64,000 nt of DNA from Temnothorax longispinosus. Lineage: Eukaryota; Arthropoda; Insecta; Hymenoptera; Formicidae. Each line of letters starts with the position of its first letter. The stretch's first letter is position 1. This document shows, piece by piece, positions 12,401 through 26,552 of this stretch. The position numbers were made by a program, and so were the translations under genes. The stretch lies in assembly GCF_030848805.1 (NCBI RefSeq), contig NC_092366.1:1612001-1676000 (forward strand). The letters run 5' to 3'. The notes below the pieces were generated by a model that did no database searches, was not told the DNA's origin, and was given only the letters and a program-made list of their open reading frames with translations.

Positions 12401-13970
12401 TGAGATAAATCATTTATTATTTTAACGTTAATAATGAAGATTAACTCATTATCGAAATTAGTTTCAGATACGAGATATTCAGTCTCGTGCGAACAAAATA
12501 TTTGATTATTATTTTACTTCATAAGGCATTGAATATTACAAGACAATAATATATAATCTTGACGCGCGGCCTTGGCGCTTGTGTATCACTATGTACAACG
12601 TGTGTGTTTACACAAGTTTACCATTCATCGAGATTTAAACCGACAAGAAGTATCATGAGTGGTTTCGTGTTGCTGTCATATTATTACTAAATGCATAGAG
12701 TTAATGATTATTTATTGTCATCGCTATTTCGTGTAATTTATACGATTGAAGATAGAAATCAATAGGGAATGAGAAATTATGAATTATTGTTGCATGATAC
12801 TTATGAATAATAATTGTTTCTTTAATGTCACTTGAATTTGAATATGTCTATTTTTCGCGAATTTCAGTTTAATTCGACACGTATTATATTTTCCGATGGA
12901 GAATGAAATACACTAAATCGAATATTAAAGTAACGAAAAGCCGTGCCTCAATTGATTATTGATAATTACTTCAAGATACAAAGAAGATTATTCGGCGTAT
13001 ATTTATTTTATAATATATTGAACATTTTCATGCGGAAATATAAATTAGCTAGAATTCGGTTCTCAATATTCGCGGCGTACAGTCTCTTATTTATTGATAA
13101 CTCGACTTTATGTCACTTGAAATACATTATCTTATCACATATGTAATATCACGAAGTGTTTCACAACAATTTATGGCTTCAGGGGTTTCACAGGAATAAT
13201 CGTTCCGCCTCTCACAGTCAGTTGAGAACACTTAATTTCAGTTGATCTCTAATCAAAACACGATTGTCGAACCGCCTGTATTGCAAATTATGAAACTTTG
13301 TTCTGCATTTTTATAGAGATTCGTATAATAAGTAAATACAGACCTAAATGCACGTAAAAAAAAGGTGAAGGTGAAGCACGCTGCCTTCCACGAGTGGAGC
13401 GCATTCCCGCGCGTCGATGCGTGCTGAATGCACCGCGCTTCACGACGAGATCGTCGATAACAGGTGACGCGATATTGAACAGGTGATTCGATATGCGAAC
13501 AATGCGATATGTTCCGCGCAATTGCCGCAGCGAGATGCGTGCAAGAGGCCGGAGCCGTCAAGCAATCGAACGACGTGGCTTTTCTGTCGACTGACCGGCG
13601 GCGTTCAATAGAATGTTGTCGGACGGGCTACAGATAGAGAGCGATGTCACACTTTCGTGACACAAAGACCATAGCGATGGCAGTGGCTCTTTCAAGTGAT
13701 TTTTCCATTTGATAGTTACTACATACGTATAGCAATAAAACGAAATAAAGCAGAATAGAATAAAATAGAATAATACTAAAAGTACGGCTGTGTCGATTCT
13801 CGAAATAGCAACCTGGAAAATGCCAATTTATTTGTAAACACAGTGTTGCGTTATAAATCTATTTAATTTTTTCACGTAATAATCAATGCTATTGCAGTTG
13901 TGCTATACACTCCAATGTGTGTGATATCCGTAAAGTGATGACTGTGATTTCTATCTTACGCAACACAATA

Positions 13971-14274
13971 GTTGCTTTCCATTTACACCAAAACTCAGAT
14001 AATTCTCACTTGTGACGTCCTAACTCAGTTGAATGCACGTTCTTTTTGCATGCTGGCAAGTGAGATTCAACTGAGTTTTTATCCACAATCGAAACCGTGT
14101 GCTTTAATGAATCTAATAGACTCACATTAAAAGTGAGGCTATGAATATGTATTGTTATGCGATAGCTTTGTCACCAAAAAAAGCAGGTAAGTGCAAAATG
14201 ACATATCTTACCTGAGTATAAAATACTCACATAACTGAGTGACTCAGATCACTTGAGTGTAAATGGAAAGCAAC
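13971..14274. mobile_element. MITE with 18-base inverted termini and TA target duplication
   Basis: The element starts with GTTGCTTTCCATTTACAC and ends with its exact reverse complement (14257-14274). TA flanks both ends (13969-13970 and 14275-14276), the target duplication of Tc1/mariner-type transposons. It is 304 bases long with no significant reading frame, so it is non-autonomous. Inside, ACTCAG or its complement CTGAGT recurs at least six times, mostly near the ends, like subterminal transposase-binding repeats. A second nested inverted pair (AACTCAGTTGAAT near 14022, ATTCAACTGAGTT near 14068) adds internal hairpin potential. The superfamily call rests on the TA duplication only. Confidence 0.85.
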
Positions 14275-17200
14275 TAATGTTAACTCAACTTAATCGCACG
14301 CGTGTCACTCTCGCACGCGTAGATTACCATTTATTCACTTTGTAATTATCAATCTCGGGCAATTTCCTAGCGCGTCACTCACTCACGCGCTCGTTCTACT
14401 AATACGCTCAGTTGTAGTTCTCAAAGCGGGACGATGTTTCTACTCGACGTCAATAAGGACGATAATAACGTCGCTTAAATGAATGCGTAATACACTGCCG
14501 CTCGCGAGTAAAGGGACGTCAGCTTACATTATAATTATCGATCTTGATATCAGTGGACCCTAACGAGGATTAATAGCGCGCCGATTATTTATTTTACTTC
14601 TCACGCGTTGCTTCGTCTGGCCTTTTAAATCGCCTCGTCTTCAGTGTGAGAGAGAACGGGAAGGGGGGGGGGGAGGAGAGGAGAAGAGAGAAACGCGGCC
14701 GAATAAATTAAATCCTTACCAAGAATTCGCTAACGACCTGTACCTCGTGGAGGTACTACCCATCCCTTGATGCGTTACACTCTCACACGTGCCTTTTTAT
14801 GTGACACCCGCTACGCGAGAGATGACCGCGTAGTCTGTCCGACACGGGACACTACACTATGTCGGATTTTATGAGGACAGCCTATGAAGTTCTCGCTAAG
14901 CCTTTAAACGCGACGGGCTATTTCTTAATCGTCGGATGCGTGATGCGTTTCGACACCGTTGCATAAGTGGCGCTTAGTTTATCGGTAGTCTTTTTTCCCT
15001 TTATTACTATTAGACTGTGACACTACTTTAGGATTTAGATCGAAACTTAATGTCAATTTTTTTTTAAATTATCTTACAACTGTCGCGATTATTCGGAGAA
15101 GAATTCTAGTTGGTGAATCCCGCTACACTTTCCAACTTTCCTCTTTTCCGGAAAGCCAGGTAAATGCGAGCGCAGTCTCTTGCGGCGACCTAACGGCGCT
15201 CTCAATGATCACATCGCGCATATACTCGAAAGAAATCCCTATGGAAATCGAGCCGTCCGACTGGCCGTTGCATTCTTGCGATTGAGAGCCTTCGCAGAGG
15301 TATACCCCGGCACGCCCCGGGCGGTTCCCATTGCATCGCATCGTCCCTTCGGACGCCAACACGCGTTCATTGTTGAACGTCGCTGCTCGCGTTGCCGAAA
15401 GATATGTCGATCCCACGCAGCCTCCGTAAATATTTCCATGCGTTTTCCTTGTGCATTCGGCCGACAGGTTACCAGCGCGAACAACGCGGCACGGCGCGGC
15501 GCCAGAAATGTATGCACACATCGGTGCGCGCTTTTTAATGCTCCGAGTGACATTGCATTCGCGCCACGTTACCGAGCTCACTTGCCCTTTGAATCTTGTC
15601 TCGGAATTCTCGAGCACGCGTAATGAACGCTCTTTGTCGCCTCGTCTCTCGAGTCGCGAATGTCCACGATACGTGTGCCTTATTTACAATCAAAACTGCA
15701 GACATATGTTGTGTACTTTGAGACGGGTACTTTCAAGATACCTGATTATTTATATATATTTTTTTCTTTATAATAAAATAAAATGTAAATTTTTAATAGT
15801 ACACAAACTAAAAAATATCTACATTGTTTAGAAATAGTCAATGTTAAACATGACGGAAAATAATTATTTTAATAATAATTATTTTACAATTTTATGGTGT
15901 AATCATCGTTGATGTCGCGAATATAAATTTTGTGATACATTTTTTAAAAATATGTACAAAATATGACGGTGAGAAAATCTTCGAATCTTAATAGACGCTT
16001 GAACGAAACGTTTTAGCGCGTGTTGAAGAAATCGCGACACCCTCCGTGTGTTTCAGGATTAATTAAACTTGTCTACGGGACAATGCGACTGACAATGATT
16101 TGTCCCGAAGCGCGTCGAACGTTTCTGCGGTGATTCGCGAGTGCGTAATGGTTGAGCACACTGCACTTCAGGATCGCCAGTGAATCACCTTGTGAAGGTG
16201 GGCCGGCGGCGGGTCCATAGGTATGTATGTATGTACGGGTACGTGCATACGTATTCACGTGTGTAAGTGCACGTACGACACACCGCGCTCCGACTGCACG
16301 CGTATACGTATACCCGCGTACACACACGATCGTGCCGCATACCTTTGCCTCCTCCTCCTCCTCCTTCTTGTCTCAACCTAAACCGTCTCCTCCTCCTCCG
16401 CCACCGCCGACCCCGCGCCGTCGCCTACCACTCCTCTTCGACGTACCAGACTTTAATCCAATCTGAGTATAAGTGTTGCCCTTTAAAGCAAGCCGGGAAT
16501 GGCGGGAAGCCATCCACGACCTCCACCACCGAACTTTTTCTTCGGTCGCGGCTTTTTTCTTCTTCGTTTGTAGTCCGCCGGGTTTTAAACGAATACGTAT
16601 GGCTGCTGCTCGCCGCCGCCGCGCCGCCGTCGAGGAGCTTTTGACGAAGTGCGCTCGCCGTTGCGTGCGATTCGCGTAATACGTCAATTGGATATGATTA
16701 TGCAAACAGGAACCGACTTTTGCATGTCGCCGTTTTAAGAATATGGTTGTTCTCAAGAAGCTTGGGGGCAATAAGCCAACTCTTCACGTTAATATAGTAA
16801 AATTGATGATATAGAAGTAAACAACATATTTTTCACTAATTTTGAGATGCAATTTAAAAACGTTAGTTCATACTTTTCAGTCATCAGGCATCATGTAACA
16901 CTGTGAATCTTTTAGTTTTATGAAATGGCTGTACATCCAATATTCATTCATGAAACAAAAATGCTATATAAGGGTAAGCGCGATGTCAAAATCCATAAAT
17001 TAATTTTGTGGTCCACCCGTATTTCTTTCCGCTCGTATTCTCATCGCGAGACCGGGAGACAAAAGTTGCGCGGTGGAGCCCATCGAAACGTCGAAAACGG
17101 CGTTTATCCGCGGCGTGGCGCGATCTTATCGCGATGACGGGTTAATACGGGTCGATTTCCAGGCCAAGGGTGCAACGCGCGAGCGCTGCCCCGCCGACAA

Positions 17201-17321
17201 ATAAGTCAACGCTTATGAACGAGTGAAGATGCGCGGCCGAGAGCGAAGCTGGGCGAGGAGAGTCACGTTTTTCGAAGGTTTGCCGTGGGCCCGGGCCCTC
17301 TCGGTTCGGACGCGAGCGGGA

Positions 17322-17360
17322 CCCGGGCCTCGCCTCGCCTCGCCTTGCCTCGCCCCGTTC
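17322..17360. repeat. (CGCCT)n-type GC-rich tract
   Basis: Several copies of the five-base unit CGCCT/CTCGC occur in tandem with small variations within a GC-rich island. Confidence 0.7.
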
Positions 17361-19009
17361 TGCCGTGCCGCGCCGCCGGTCGGCCCTGATCCCTTCGTAC
17401 CTTGGGACCCACCACGCCACGGGATGCCTCTTCCCCCTCTCCCTTTCACCTTCTTACTCTGTCTCTCTCGCGCTCTCTCTTTTTCTCTCTGGTTTCTCTC
17501 TCGTCTCTCCCCGTCGGCGCGGCGCAGCATCCTTTAATATCTCTCGCCGGCCTCCTCCTCGAGAGCTCGCCGGCTCTCATCCTCCTCAGGCCCCCCTCAG
17601 ACCTTCTCCGGAGCTCCTCTCTTCTCGTGCCCACCCCTCTCGAGAGGCCCGAGCACTCTCTCGATAGCATCTTGATGGAATGCCTGCGGGGTAGGTACCT
17701 GCCGCATTGTCGGGTCTGCTCGCTCGTGCTTTCGCACTCCTCTCGTGCTCCCTTATTGTGTTGGCTGGCCCTCCGTTGGCAGCCGCGGCCGTGTCGGTTA
17801 TGGTAGTGATGGCGGCGGCGGCGGCGGCGACGGTGGTGGTTGTTGTTGGTTATCGCTTCCATTGCTTCTTGTTGCATTCGCCGCTTACTCTCTAGCATGC
17901 TCGTAGCACTTTGATACCGGTGCGCGCGATAGATTCGCAATGTTGTTGCCGGCTACGGTCACGTCTTCGTCGCGCTATTTTATTGCCGACTGAACGCCAT
18001 TCTTCAAGCCTGTCTCGCATCACGCGCGTTTTCCGCCAAATATTGTCGATATTACACGGCAATACCGATTGAATTTTAAAGATAAATTATCAAAATCTAC
18101 ATTGTTAAATATTAAAGGGTGAAATTTAAAGCAATACCTCGAAATAAATAACATTTTGTTATTTTTAACTACCATGTATGTCGAAATTTATTATTTTAAC
18201 CTCATTGGTTTAGCTAAATTAACGACATATTGAGTAGGAGCAGTGACGACCTATAGAAATGATTTAAAAAATGACTCAAATTGAGTATAATTTGACATTA
18301 CGAATTGAACAGTAATAATCTTTATAATCTTTACAATTATTTTTAAAAATAATTATTAAAATCTAATTTTTAAAACGAGGCGTAATATTGGTTTTATTGT
18401 ATTCAACCTTAATTTGTATTTTTGTTTTTTTAGATAGAAGCAGAAATTGAATGAGAATAGCAGGGCGGCGCGGTCGATCTTAAATAAGAGATATTACGCA
18501 AACTCGGAATAATTGAAACGAATTTGAAACTGCGTCTTGTTTGCACAACCATCATCGTCTCATAATACTCTCCGAGTGGAATTTTAATCGGCTTACGTTC
18601 GATTTATGGTGGCGTTTCGCTCGTTTCTGCAAGAGGTATTCGCGCGCGTCTGCGCTCGTAAACGCGCTTAACGAGCTGCCCCGGTGCGAGGGGCATTTAT
18701 TCCGTAACTGTGTTTCTCTAGTAACTGTGTTTCCGAGCTTTCGCATCATCCATGATCATGCCACGTTCACGAACGCGTTCCGATGTAATTTACCGGGACG
18801 GAAACGAGACGTAAAACGTCAAGTCGCATTTTAATTTGTCATCGCTAAAGACATGGATGGAACGTAGGGCGGCAAGCATTGTGCCAAAGACTGAAGAACA
18901 GCAGAGAGACTGGACTGAGGACTGACTGGAGTAGCAGTTTTCATCCCCGTCGGCGCACGAGCGAATGCGTGCACGCGTGTGGATGTCGAATGCACGTTCC
19001 CGCGGCCGG

Positions 19010-19072
19010 TGTGGCCGGCGTGGCCGGCGCGGCTCGGCGCGGCTCGGCGCGGCGCGGCGCGGCGCGGCGCGT
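19010..19072. repeat. GC-rich minisatellite built on GGCGC and GGCTC units
   Basis: Tandem five-base units (GGCTC and GGCGC, with GGCCG at the left) run for about 60 bases. A shorter run of the same GGCGC unit is at about 19,960-19,985. Confidence 0.85.
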
Positions 19073-22000
19073 AGGTGTGGGTACACCCTGCGGAGGTAGG
19101 GCCCTGCTCTGACCCGAGCCTTTCGATTTCGTTTCTGTCGGCGGGGCATTCGTAGCGCGCTGTAGCCGCAGCCACAGACGGAGAAGAGGAGAAGGGGAGA
19201 AGGAGAAGAGGAAACAGAGAGAGAGAGAAAGAGCGGATCTAATGGGGGTAGCCAAGGAATTCCTTTCGTTCATAACCCGCGATTTGCTGCTTGCGAGGCG
19301 ATTACGTACGCGCGTGTATAACATCCGCCTTCAATTCATTGTTTTTTTTTTAATCTTCGAGATTATTAAACTTTAATAGAGTTGCCTTCCGATCTCCGAA
19401 GAGTTGATAAAGATATTTTGGATTTTTTGGAATGCTTAAAATCGAGAAAAGTGCTTTCCGATTCCTAGGGAAGGGAGTAACTTTGACAGGGATGTTTTTG
19501 ATACGGAAAACTGTTCTTCTGCAACAAGTTAATTGTATGTGACATTAATTGCATATGTGTATATGTACAAAACATATGCAAAATGTTGAATTAACAATTT
19601 CTAATGGATTTATATATTATGTGTTATAAGTTAATGTCTCATTTCAATGTTTTTCGCTGATATTTCTTCTTCCTCGAACCCCTTTCTCGCAATCTACCTT
19701 TCTCATATAAAGTTGCAGAAAAAACGACCCACATCCCGCTTATCCCATGCAACTCGGATGCGCCCACTAGAGGGGACACGATTCACACGATCGGGACTCG
19801 GGGACACGAAACAGACTCGGGACTCGTTAAGCGTCGTCGTCAAACGGATTCGTTATAGCGACTCGCTTTAGGTCGACCGATTTTAAGGAACGTCAGAGAA
19901 ATGGATGGCACAACGGCGCTGTATGGACGCACGCATACACACGCGCGAGCGAAGTACATCGGCGCGGCGCGGCGCGGAGCGCGCGACTAGCAGTCACCGG
20001 CTCGGGAGACCACATACCACATTCCTCTCTCATCGTTTCTCGCTGCGCCAGGATCTCTCTCACCCGTGGCCACTGATATCTTTATTTTGTTCTGTCATAA
20101 TTCAAACGATGCGCAACGCAACGCGCGGCCTCGATAAAGCCACCTGGACAAATCGTCCGGCCGTCCGGCGCGCGCGGTTCCGACGCGGTCGATTGCTGTA
20201 AGAGCACCTCGGGATTCGGGCCCGAGTTAACGCCGCATAATCCAGGTCGACTTTAAAGTATCGCGCCGACGACCTTCGCTGCTCTCTTTATTAAGCTCCG
20301 CGATTATCCGCGAGGACGCGATATTTCGTGAGCGCGTACCTCGCGCTCCTGTCAAACCTTTGTGCGTAAGAATAAAAATATTGTACGATATGTTAAGTTA
20401 TAAGACAACGTTTTAGATATTTTTGTTTTGCATATGTTTGCTTTCGAAGAGTACGTGAAACGTTATGATTTTTTAACAACAAATACTTTTGCTTTTTAAG
20501 ACCTGTACAATTCATTAAAATTTTTTTAAATTCTGTTGACACAAATGCTAAGTCAATAAATCGTGATAATAAAAATCGAAATATATATAAAAATGTTTTT
20601 TTTTAAATATAATAGTTGATATAATGTTAAAGCATTCGTTACCCTCGATTATTATTAACAATAAAACGATTCGTGATTTTGTATTAATTTGTGTATCATA
20701 TTTAATCAAGAATTGAACTCGCAAAAGAATTCTAAGTCCGGACTAACGCTATCGCTGTAAATAAGGCTGTCCACCAAAGTCTCACTGCGATTATGGCCAG
20801 ACCTGAACGGGGAGAGAGGAGAGGGAGGGGGACGCGAAGTCTCCGAGGGGCTGGATGGTGCCGCTCATAGGCAGTAAATCCCTGCGGATGATTAGAGGTC
20901 GGCATCGGGCCTTGTTACCCCGATATGGAATTCAATAGAGGGCACAAGTAACGACAAGGACGATTAGCCGTCTCTCGCTTGCCCGTGTTGGTTCCAAAGG
21001 CATGATTGGAGTAAGGCGGGGAGCGACGCTGCGATTGCAGGTGCTGCGGTGGCAAGAGATTACAAAAGGGACCAAATCGATCAGCATTGGATGTATTCGT
21101 ATCGAATTATTTTGTTTGTGAAAAAAATTGCTATTTCGATTAATTGGTATCTAAGAAAGTTATTTCTGAATCTAGTAATAAATCTCGTGTATTAAGCAAG
21201 TAAATTTGACCGCCGATTGCATTTCTGGTGCACGCGCTCGCCCAGTTACGCTGCTGCGTTTAGATTCCATTGCTCTTTATAACAACGACACGACTGTCCC
21301 CGACTTCTCTTTTACCATCTCCTTATCTCGCATTCGGCAAATAGTCGTTAACATAAATCAGAAGGCAAGATAAAACCGTGCCGCGAGCGCATTTAACTCT
21401 ATAAACAGTACAACATATTTCTCTCTTACCTAAAAACACGAAGCGGAAACAGCGGAAGACCTCTGCATACAGGATATCTCAGAAGTCGTTGAACTCCAGA
21501 TAGAAGTCGAACTAAAAAGAGAAAAAACACATGTTTCAATATCAGGAGATCCGATAATAAGATCATGTCGTATTTCAGGAGTAAGACTCAATATTTAAAC
21601 TTCCCCTACGTCTAGGTACATTCGACCTGAAGATTTATTATAACGCCATTTCCGAATTATTTATTAATTATCAGAAATATCGATACGCAAATGCAAGAAT
21701 ACTTACAATCAGATGCATTGACAATAAATATAAGAACACTATCGATACAAATGTAAGATAAGAATAGGTGCACGTAATGCACGACAAGACGGCATCTTGC
21801 TCGTCACCGGAATTTACCTATATATCGGTTGCGAATTGTCTCGCGTTGCATTCCACGTCGCGTTTAAACTTAAGTAAGTGTCATTTAACCGGCGTCACGT
21901 ACACACGTGCTGTCGCCCAGAGGCGTAATAGGCCGGCGCGCGAGTTAAAGGGACGCAGGGATTAAGAATACCATTGTAGGTTACGAACTCGCGGTCGAAC

Positions 22001-23690
22001 GACGTGTAAATCTTCGGAGCCCGGGCATCGGGCACCTTGGAAGCTTTAAATTCCATAAGTTTTCGCTGAGCAAGGTGAAGCGCGAGAAAGAGCGAAAAAG
22101 TGAGAGAAAAAAAGCGACATCGGCACTTCGCCGACGGTGATTTGTTGAGCGAATTTGTCATCTATGCTGAATAAGACTAATGTTTATATACATATGCAAA
22201 TTTGTCAGATATATCTGTGAAACATAGTCATTATCATCCTAATTATCTTAAAATAATTTTCGTATTCAAAAAATTCGTCGTATTTTTGATAATGATAAAT
22301 TTACTTTAAGTAAAAATTATATAGTTTCTCATAACAAATATAGTAATAAGACAAAGAAATATGATTTTATTTTGATAATTTGACATCGACAAAGTAATGT
22401 TTTTAATTAAAGATTTTTATGCTTAACTTTGCTGATATTATATCAAAGTATTATAGCGTGATTAACGGCTTACAGTTCTTCATTCATTAATACAGTAATA
22501 ATAATACATATAATATATATAATATGTATATATACATATATTACATGAATAGGATTCAATACGTGTGTAGATTGTATTTATTACATTTTTACAATCTAAA
22601 TTAAAAACATTCTGTATCAGATTCTATTCAACTGGAATTAATTACCGCAAAATCATTAGTTGATCATTCAATAGTTTAATGACTTCCCTAAAGCACTCAT
22701 TTGGATTGATTGCCGAAGTCAAACTAGAACGACCTGCTTCAATGATGAAACAGGAGGAGCAGCTGGCCTGACGGTGACACGAGCGGCCAGAATGTGTAGC
22801 GAAGTGCACATTCCCCGACGATATATGTATACGACACACGATGTCGATCGTAAGTGAGTGCCGCGTGAATTTAAGCTGCAACGCCTTCCCGACGTCGCCG
22901 GCTGTGCTCTTTTTCTGCTTACGCCATTATTTTATATACATATACGCGCGGAGTGTCTGGTTTGAAAGGCGCGAAAAGGCGGAAATCGCAACGTGGAAGT
23001 GCCGACTTCGCATTTGGCAAGCAATTGCATAATATTCTGCCAGGCATTTAAATTTCTGTCGAACACACATTTCCAATGGAATTCTTGTCGTTTTCGTCAG
23101 TCCAAACAATATGAAAATTACATCAAAATGCTACCCAGAATAAAAACAAAATTTTATTTAGTCGATTAATATCTATTATATATATTTATAATTAAAATAG
23201 TAATTATGACATTGTATATTAATCATATATGTTTATAAAGGCGTCTTCTTGAGATATTTATTTCAAGAAAAAATTGTTATAATAATTATAAAATTATTTA
23301 AAATTCTGCAAAATACTTTTTGACATTGTATAATTATGAAAATATATCAACATTACATTAAATAATTTTCTTACTTTTCTCTTCTAATATTTATAGTGCG
23401 AATAGAGGAATTATATGTGTGGATCCCTCCCATTCAATATCGCGTGAAAATATTATAAATACTAAGTTATAAATCCAAACGTGTGAGCATTAATACGTTA
23501 TGCTATACGGCGCCGATGAAATTGAGCTATAAATTTGGCCGGTAAAAAGCAATACTTCCGGCTGATAAAGCGACACGGGCCATGGGAGGAAAGACGATTA
23601 ATGCTTTCTTATCATGGCTTGTTAAGTCCTCTCACGAGATTAAATTATCGAATCGCGCGCGGTCGCGTCCGTGCGCGCACACCGTTCGAC

Positions 23691-23693
<3 letters not shown>

Positions 23694-23735
<42 letters not shown>
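23694..23735. repeat. (CT)n microsatellite
   Basis: About 20 CT units with one TTT interruption near the right end. Confidence 0.95.
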
Positions 23736-26552
23736 GAGATATAATAAATCGTCGATCAGCGCGTGATCGAGCGAATGGCCTAAGCGAAACAGGGTGGCCT
23801 GGCTTTTGCTTCCTTAATGATTTATCTGTCCTTAGCTTATCTCTCGTTAACGAGTGTCTCGCTTCTCTTCGTTCCCAGAGGAAAACGAAGGTTAGCAGGG
23901 CGTCGCACGCTCGAATTACAATTCTCCGCCGGCTCGTCGTCGATCAAACATTAAAGAAAGCGCAGAATTGGAACTTTAGCCAGAGAATATACGGATAACT
24001 AAGTATAGCAAGTAAAGAGAGAGCAAAAATGAGCAAATAATGGAGTCATAGAAAATATCATGACGAAACTTTTAAGATAATATCTCAAAATTCGACTTTA
24101 TTTAATTATCGCAACCAGAGGCTTCAAATTAAATTGAATTGCAAATGCTTATTATTACATACGATATGAATAAAATAATAAGGATTTATCTGCAAGGGCA
24201 AATATTTATTAGATAAACGCGCACATTAACCAGCGTTGCGTCAATAGTTCTAATTATAGACGACGATTAATTAAAATTCACCGAGAACTCTTTACGTGTA
24301 ATCCGTAAGATCTGGCCGTCCGGGGTTCCGAGCGTGAACGACTTTAATTGGCGTTCTCGGAATAATTCGCTGATTGCATTTGAATCATGAAAATTCATAT
24401 TGTGCGTCTGAAGGACTCGCGCCGGCAACATTGTGTTTCGTAAACTTTCTTCAACGGATATACAGATATCTCAGGAGAAACGCTCTGCTTAAGGTCAACC
24501 CGGCGAGGATCGCTTAATTTGAACGTTTCGGTTTCATTAAACGTACCACGCGTCGTTTCGCGTCGTATCGTAATTTTTTCCACTTTCAAGGCGCGTGAAA
24601 CTGGTTATTGAACAGGGAGCAAAAAAGAACGTCTATAGAAGAGAGACTTCAAGTGCCCATACTCGATGGCGAATTATATGATCGTATCGCAACCGAAAAA
24701 ATCATAACGTGGTTGTAATTTTTACTTCAGCACCTTCATTACTCATTTACGTAACGCGCGACGGTCTGGTGAATGAAATTTATTACACCATGCACCTCGA
24801 CACATTGTTCACTTCGTCTTCATTAGCGTATAATGTAGAACGAACTGACCCACGGATCTCCGTGATTAACATTAATTAGAATAAAAGATTAATAAATAAA
24901 TAAATTAATAAGTAGAACGAATAAAAAGAGACTAATCTATTTATCTATTTATTTTATTAATTTCACTTATTTTGGGGCGTCTCTCATGTGTTTGTTCGAT
25001 TATATTTGAATCTAATTTAATGTTAGTAAATTTTCTTATGAGCCAAATAGTGGAAACTGAATGCTCTCTTTAATGAAAGATATTAAATGATATTACTCTA
25101 GAATGAATTGTAGAAAGGTTGCACTATTCACAAAATAACTAGAATCTCGAAAGTTATCTTTAAATTGCGAGAGATAAACCGCGTAACTATCAATTATTAT
25201 GTGTAACATACGCGAGTCTTAATTGACGCGATTAAATTATTAATTATTGTGGTGTTATTCGTTACTTAATTAAGTAAATTACCCGAGATTGAAACGAAAA
25301 CGCAATCCTGACGTAGGATATAATACAAGGAACACACACGCGACGTAGCTTATTAAAAATTTAGAATCATTCTGAATAAGTGTCGAATGATTTAATTTAA
25401 TTTAAGACATATCCGTGCGTGAGTTAATTTATATTGGTATTTCGTATATATAATTGCAGCGTGTACAAAAATCGTCTTGATTCGACTTACTAAATCGAGT
25501 TTATGTTGGAGAGTTTGAATTATTCAGGAAATTTCCATTTCAAGGCTAGAAAGAGCTCCGCTAGCAATTCGTTCCTTAACGAAGCCAAACCGCTTTGTCG
25601 AAGCCAAGCCGCTCCTTCTGTTTCGGGCGTATCCTGTTTCTTGGAAAGAATTTGACGCGGCACTCGTCTCAATATCCGTCTCTCAAAAGCGCCATACTTT
25701 AATATCCTTCTCTGCTCGCAGAGTCTCCTCCACGGTCGCCTTGAAAATTTAGCTTTAAATATGAATAGCCAGCTGAATAGTTCAGTTATGGATAAGGTCA
25801 AGATGTTCTAAGAGTTTTGTAAAATGCTGTGTAATGATCGCCAACAAAGTTGATTTTTGCATCTTTTATTCGTTTTAGTTTTCTGTTTACGTAGGACAAC
25901 GCAATCGCATAAATGCATAAAACGGAAATTGATAAAATATACGATATAAAGAAATTAAGATGTGTGATATGTACATATGTATAAGGAATATAGCTGGCGA
26001 ATAAAGATGTACATAATAACCAATGTTACAATGGGTGATAATCGATAAATTATCGGTGGTAACTAAATGGATAATTAGATGCGCAAGGGAAAGAAAACAA
26101 ATTAATTTCGACTATAATTTTGATTCAAAGTTACTACGAACCACGAATGTACATGTGATATGGTTGTGATGTGATGTGATTGATGGTTTTTTATAGCTTT
26201 TAAATGATTTTTTTTAATTAAGCTCATAACAATATAGCTCTCGATGCAGATTTCGACCGGGTCCTTTTCAATTGATAGAACCTTGGACAAACCAAACGGA
26301 ACTATAGAATTTATTTGCTCTTTTCGGTATTCATCAATTTTACTTTTTTTCTTTTTGTTACTCACACCCTTTCCCCGCTCTTAAACAGTGCAATACTTAA
26401 CGCTTTCTTCGTCATCTTCCTCTATAAGTTTAAAGAATACTTTCTTCTCTTCAGTTATTAACTTTCCTCTCTTTATGTAATAGAATCATTAAAAAATTCA
26501 TTTATAATAGAAATATATATGAAAGGCAAGAATAAGGCCCAAAATACGCAAA

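Larger units (their letters stand above)
6684..13970. other. Noncoding; GC islands with long GA/CT tracts, then AT-rich
   Basis: GC-rich islands occupy about 6880-7260 and 7900-9290. They contain a (GA)n microsatellite and complementary C/T-rich and G/A-rich tracts, and the long frames there are low-complexity. From 9300 to 13,970 the sequence is mostly AT-rich, with one C/T-rich patch at about 10,880-11,100 and a moderately GC-rich patch at 13,360-13,680. No conserved protein, tRNA or splice-bounded exon was recognised. Confidence 0.6.
14277..26552. other. Noncoding; alternating GC islands and AT-rich DNA
   Basis: GC islands lie at about 14,300-14,980, 15,120-15,660, 16,080-16,680, 17,000-17,960, 18,540-19,320, 19,730-20,350, 20,740-21,080 and 21,780-22,150. 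Frames of 60-160 codons in them overlap one another on both strands and resemble no known protein. The island at 20,740-21,080 is notable for being unique-sequence rather than low-complexity while lacking a frame, so it is a candidate regulatory element. From 22,160 to 26,550 the sequence is mostly AT-rich with one CT microsatellite. I saw no tRNA or snRNA. Confidence 0.55.

Noticed and set aside
17707..17895. Signal-peptide-like 62-codon forward frame with Ala and Val runs
   Set aside because: It lacks an ATG (TTG start), and its Ala/Val runs come from a GGC/GGT trinucleotide repeat.
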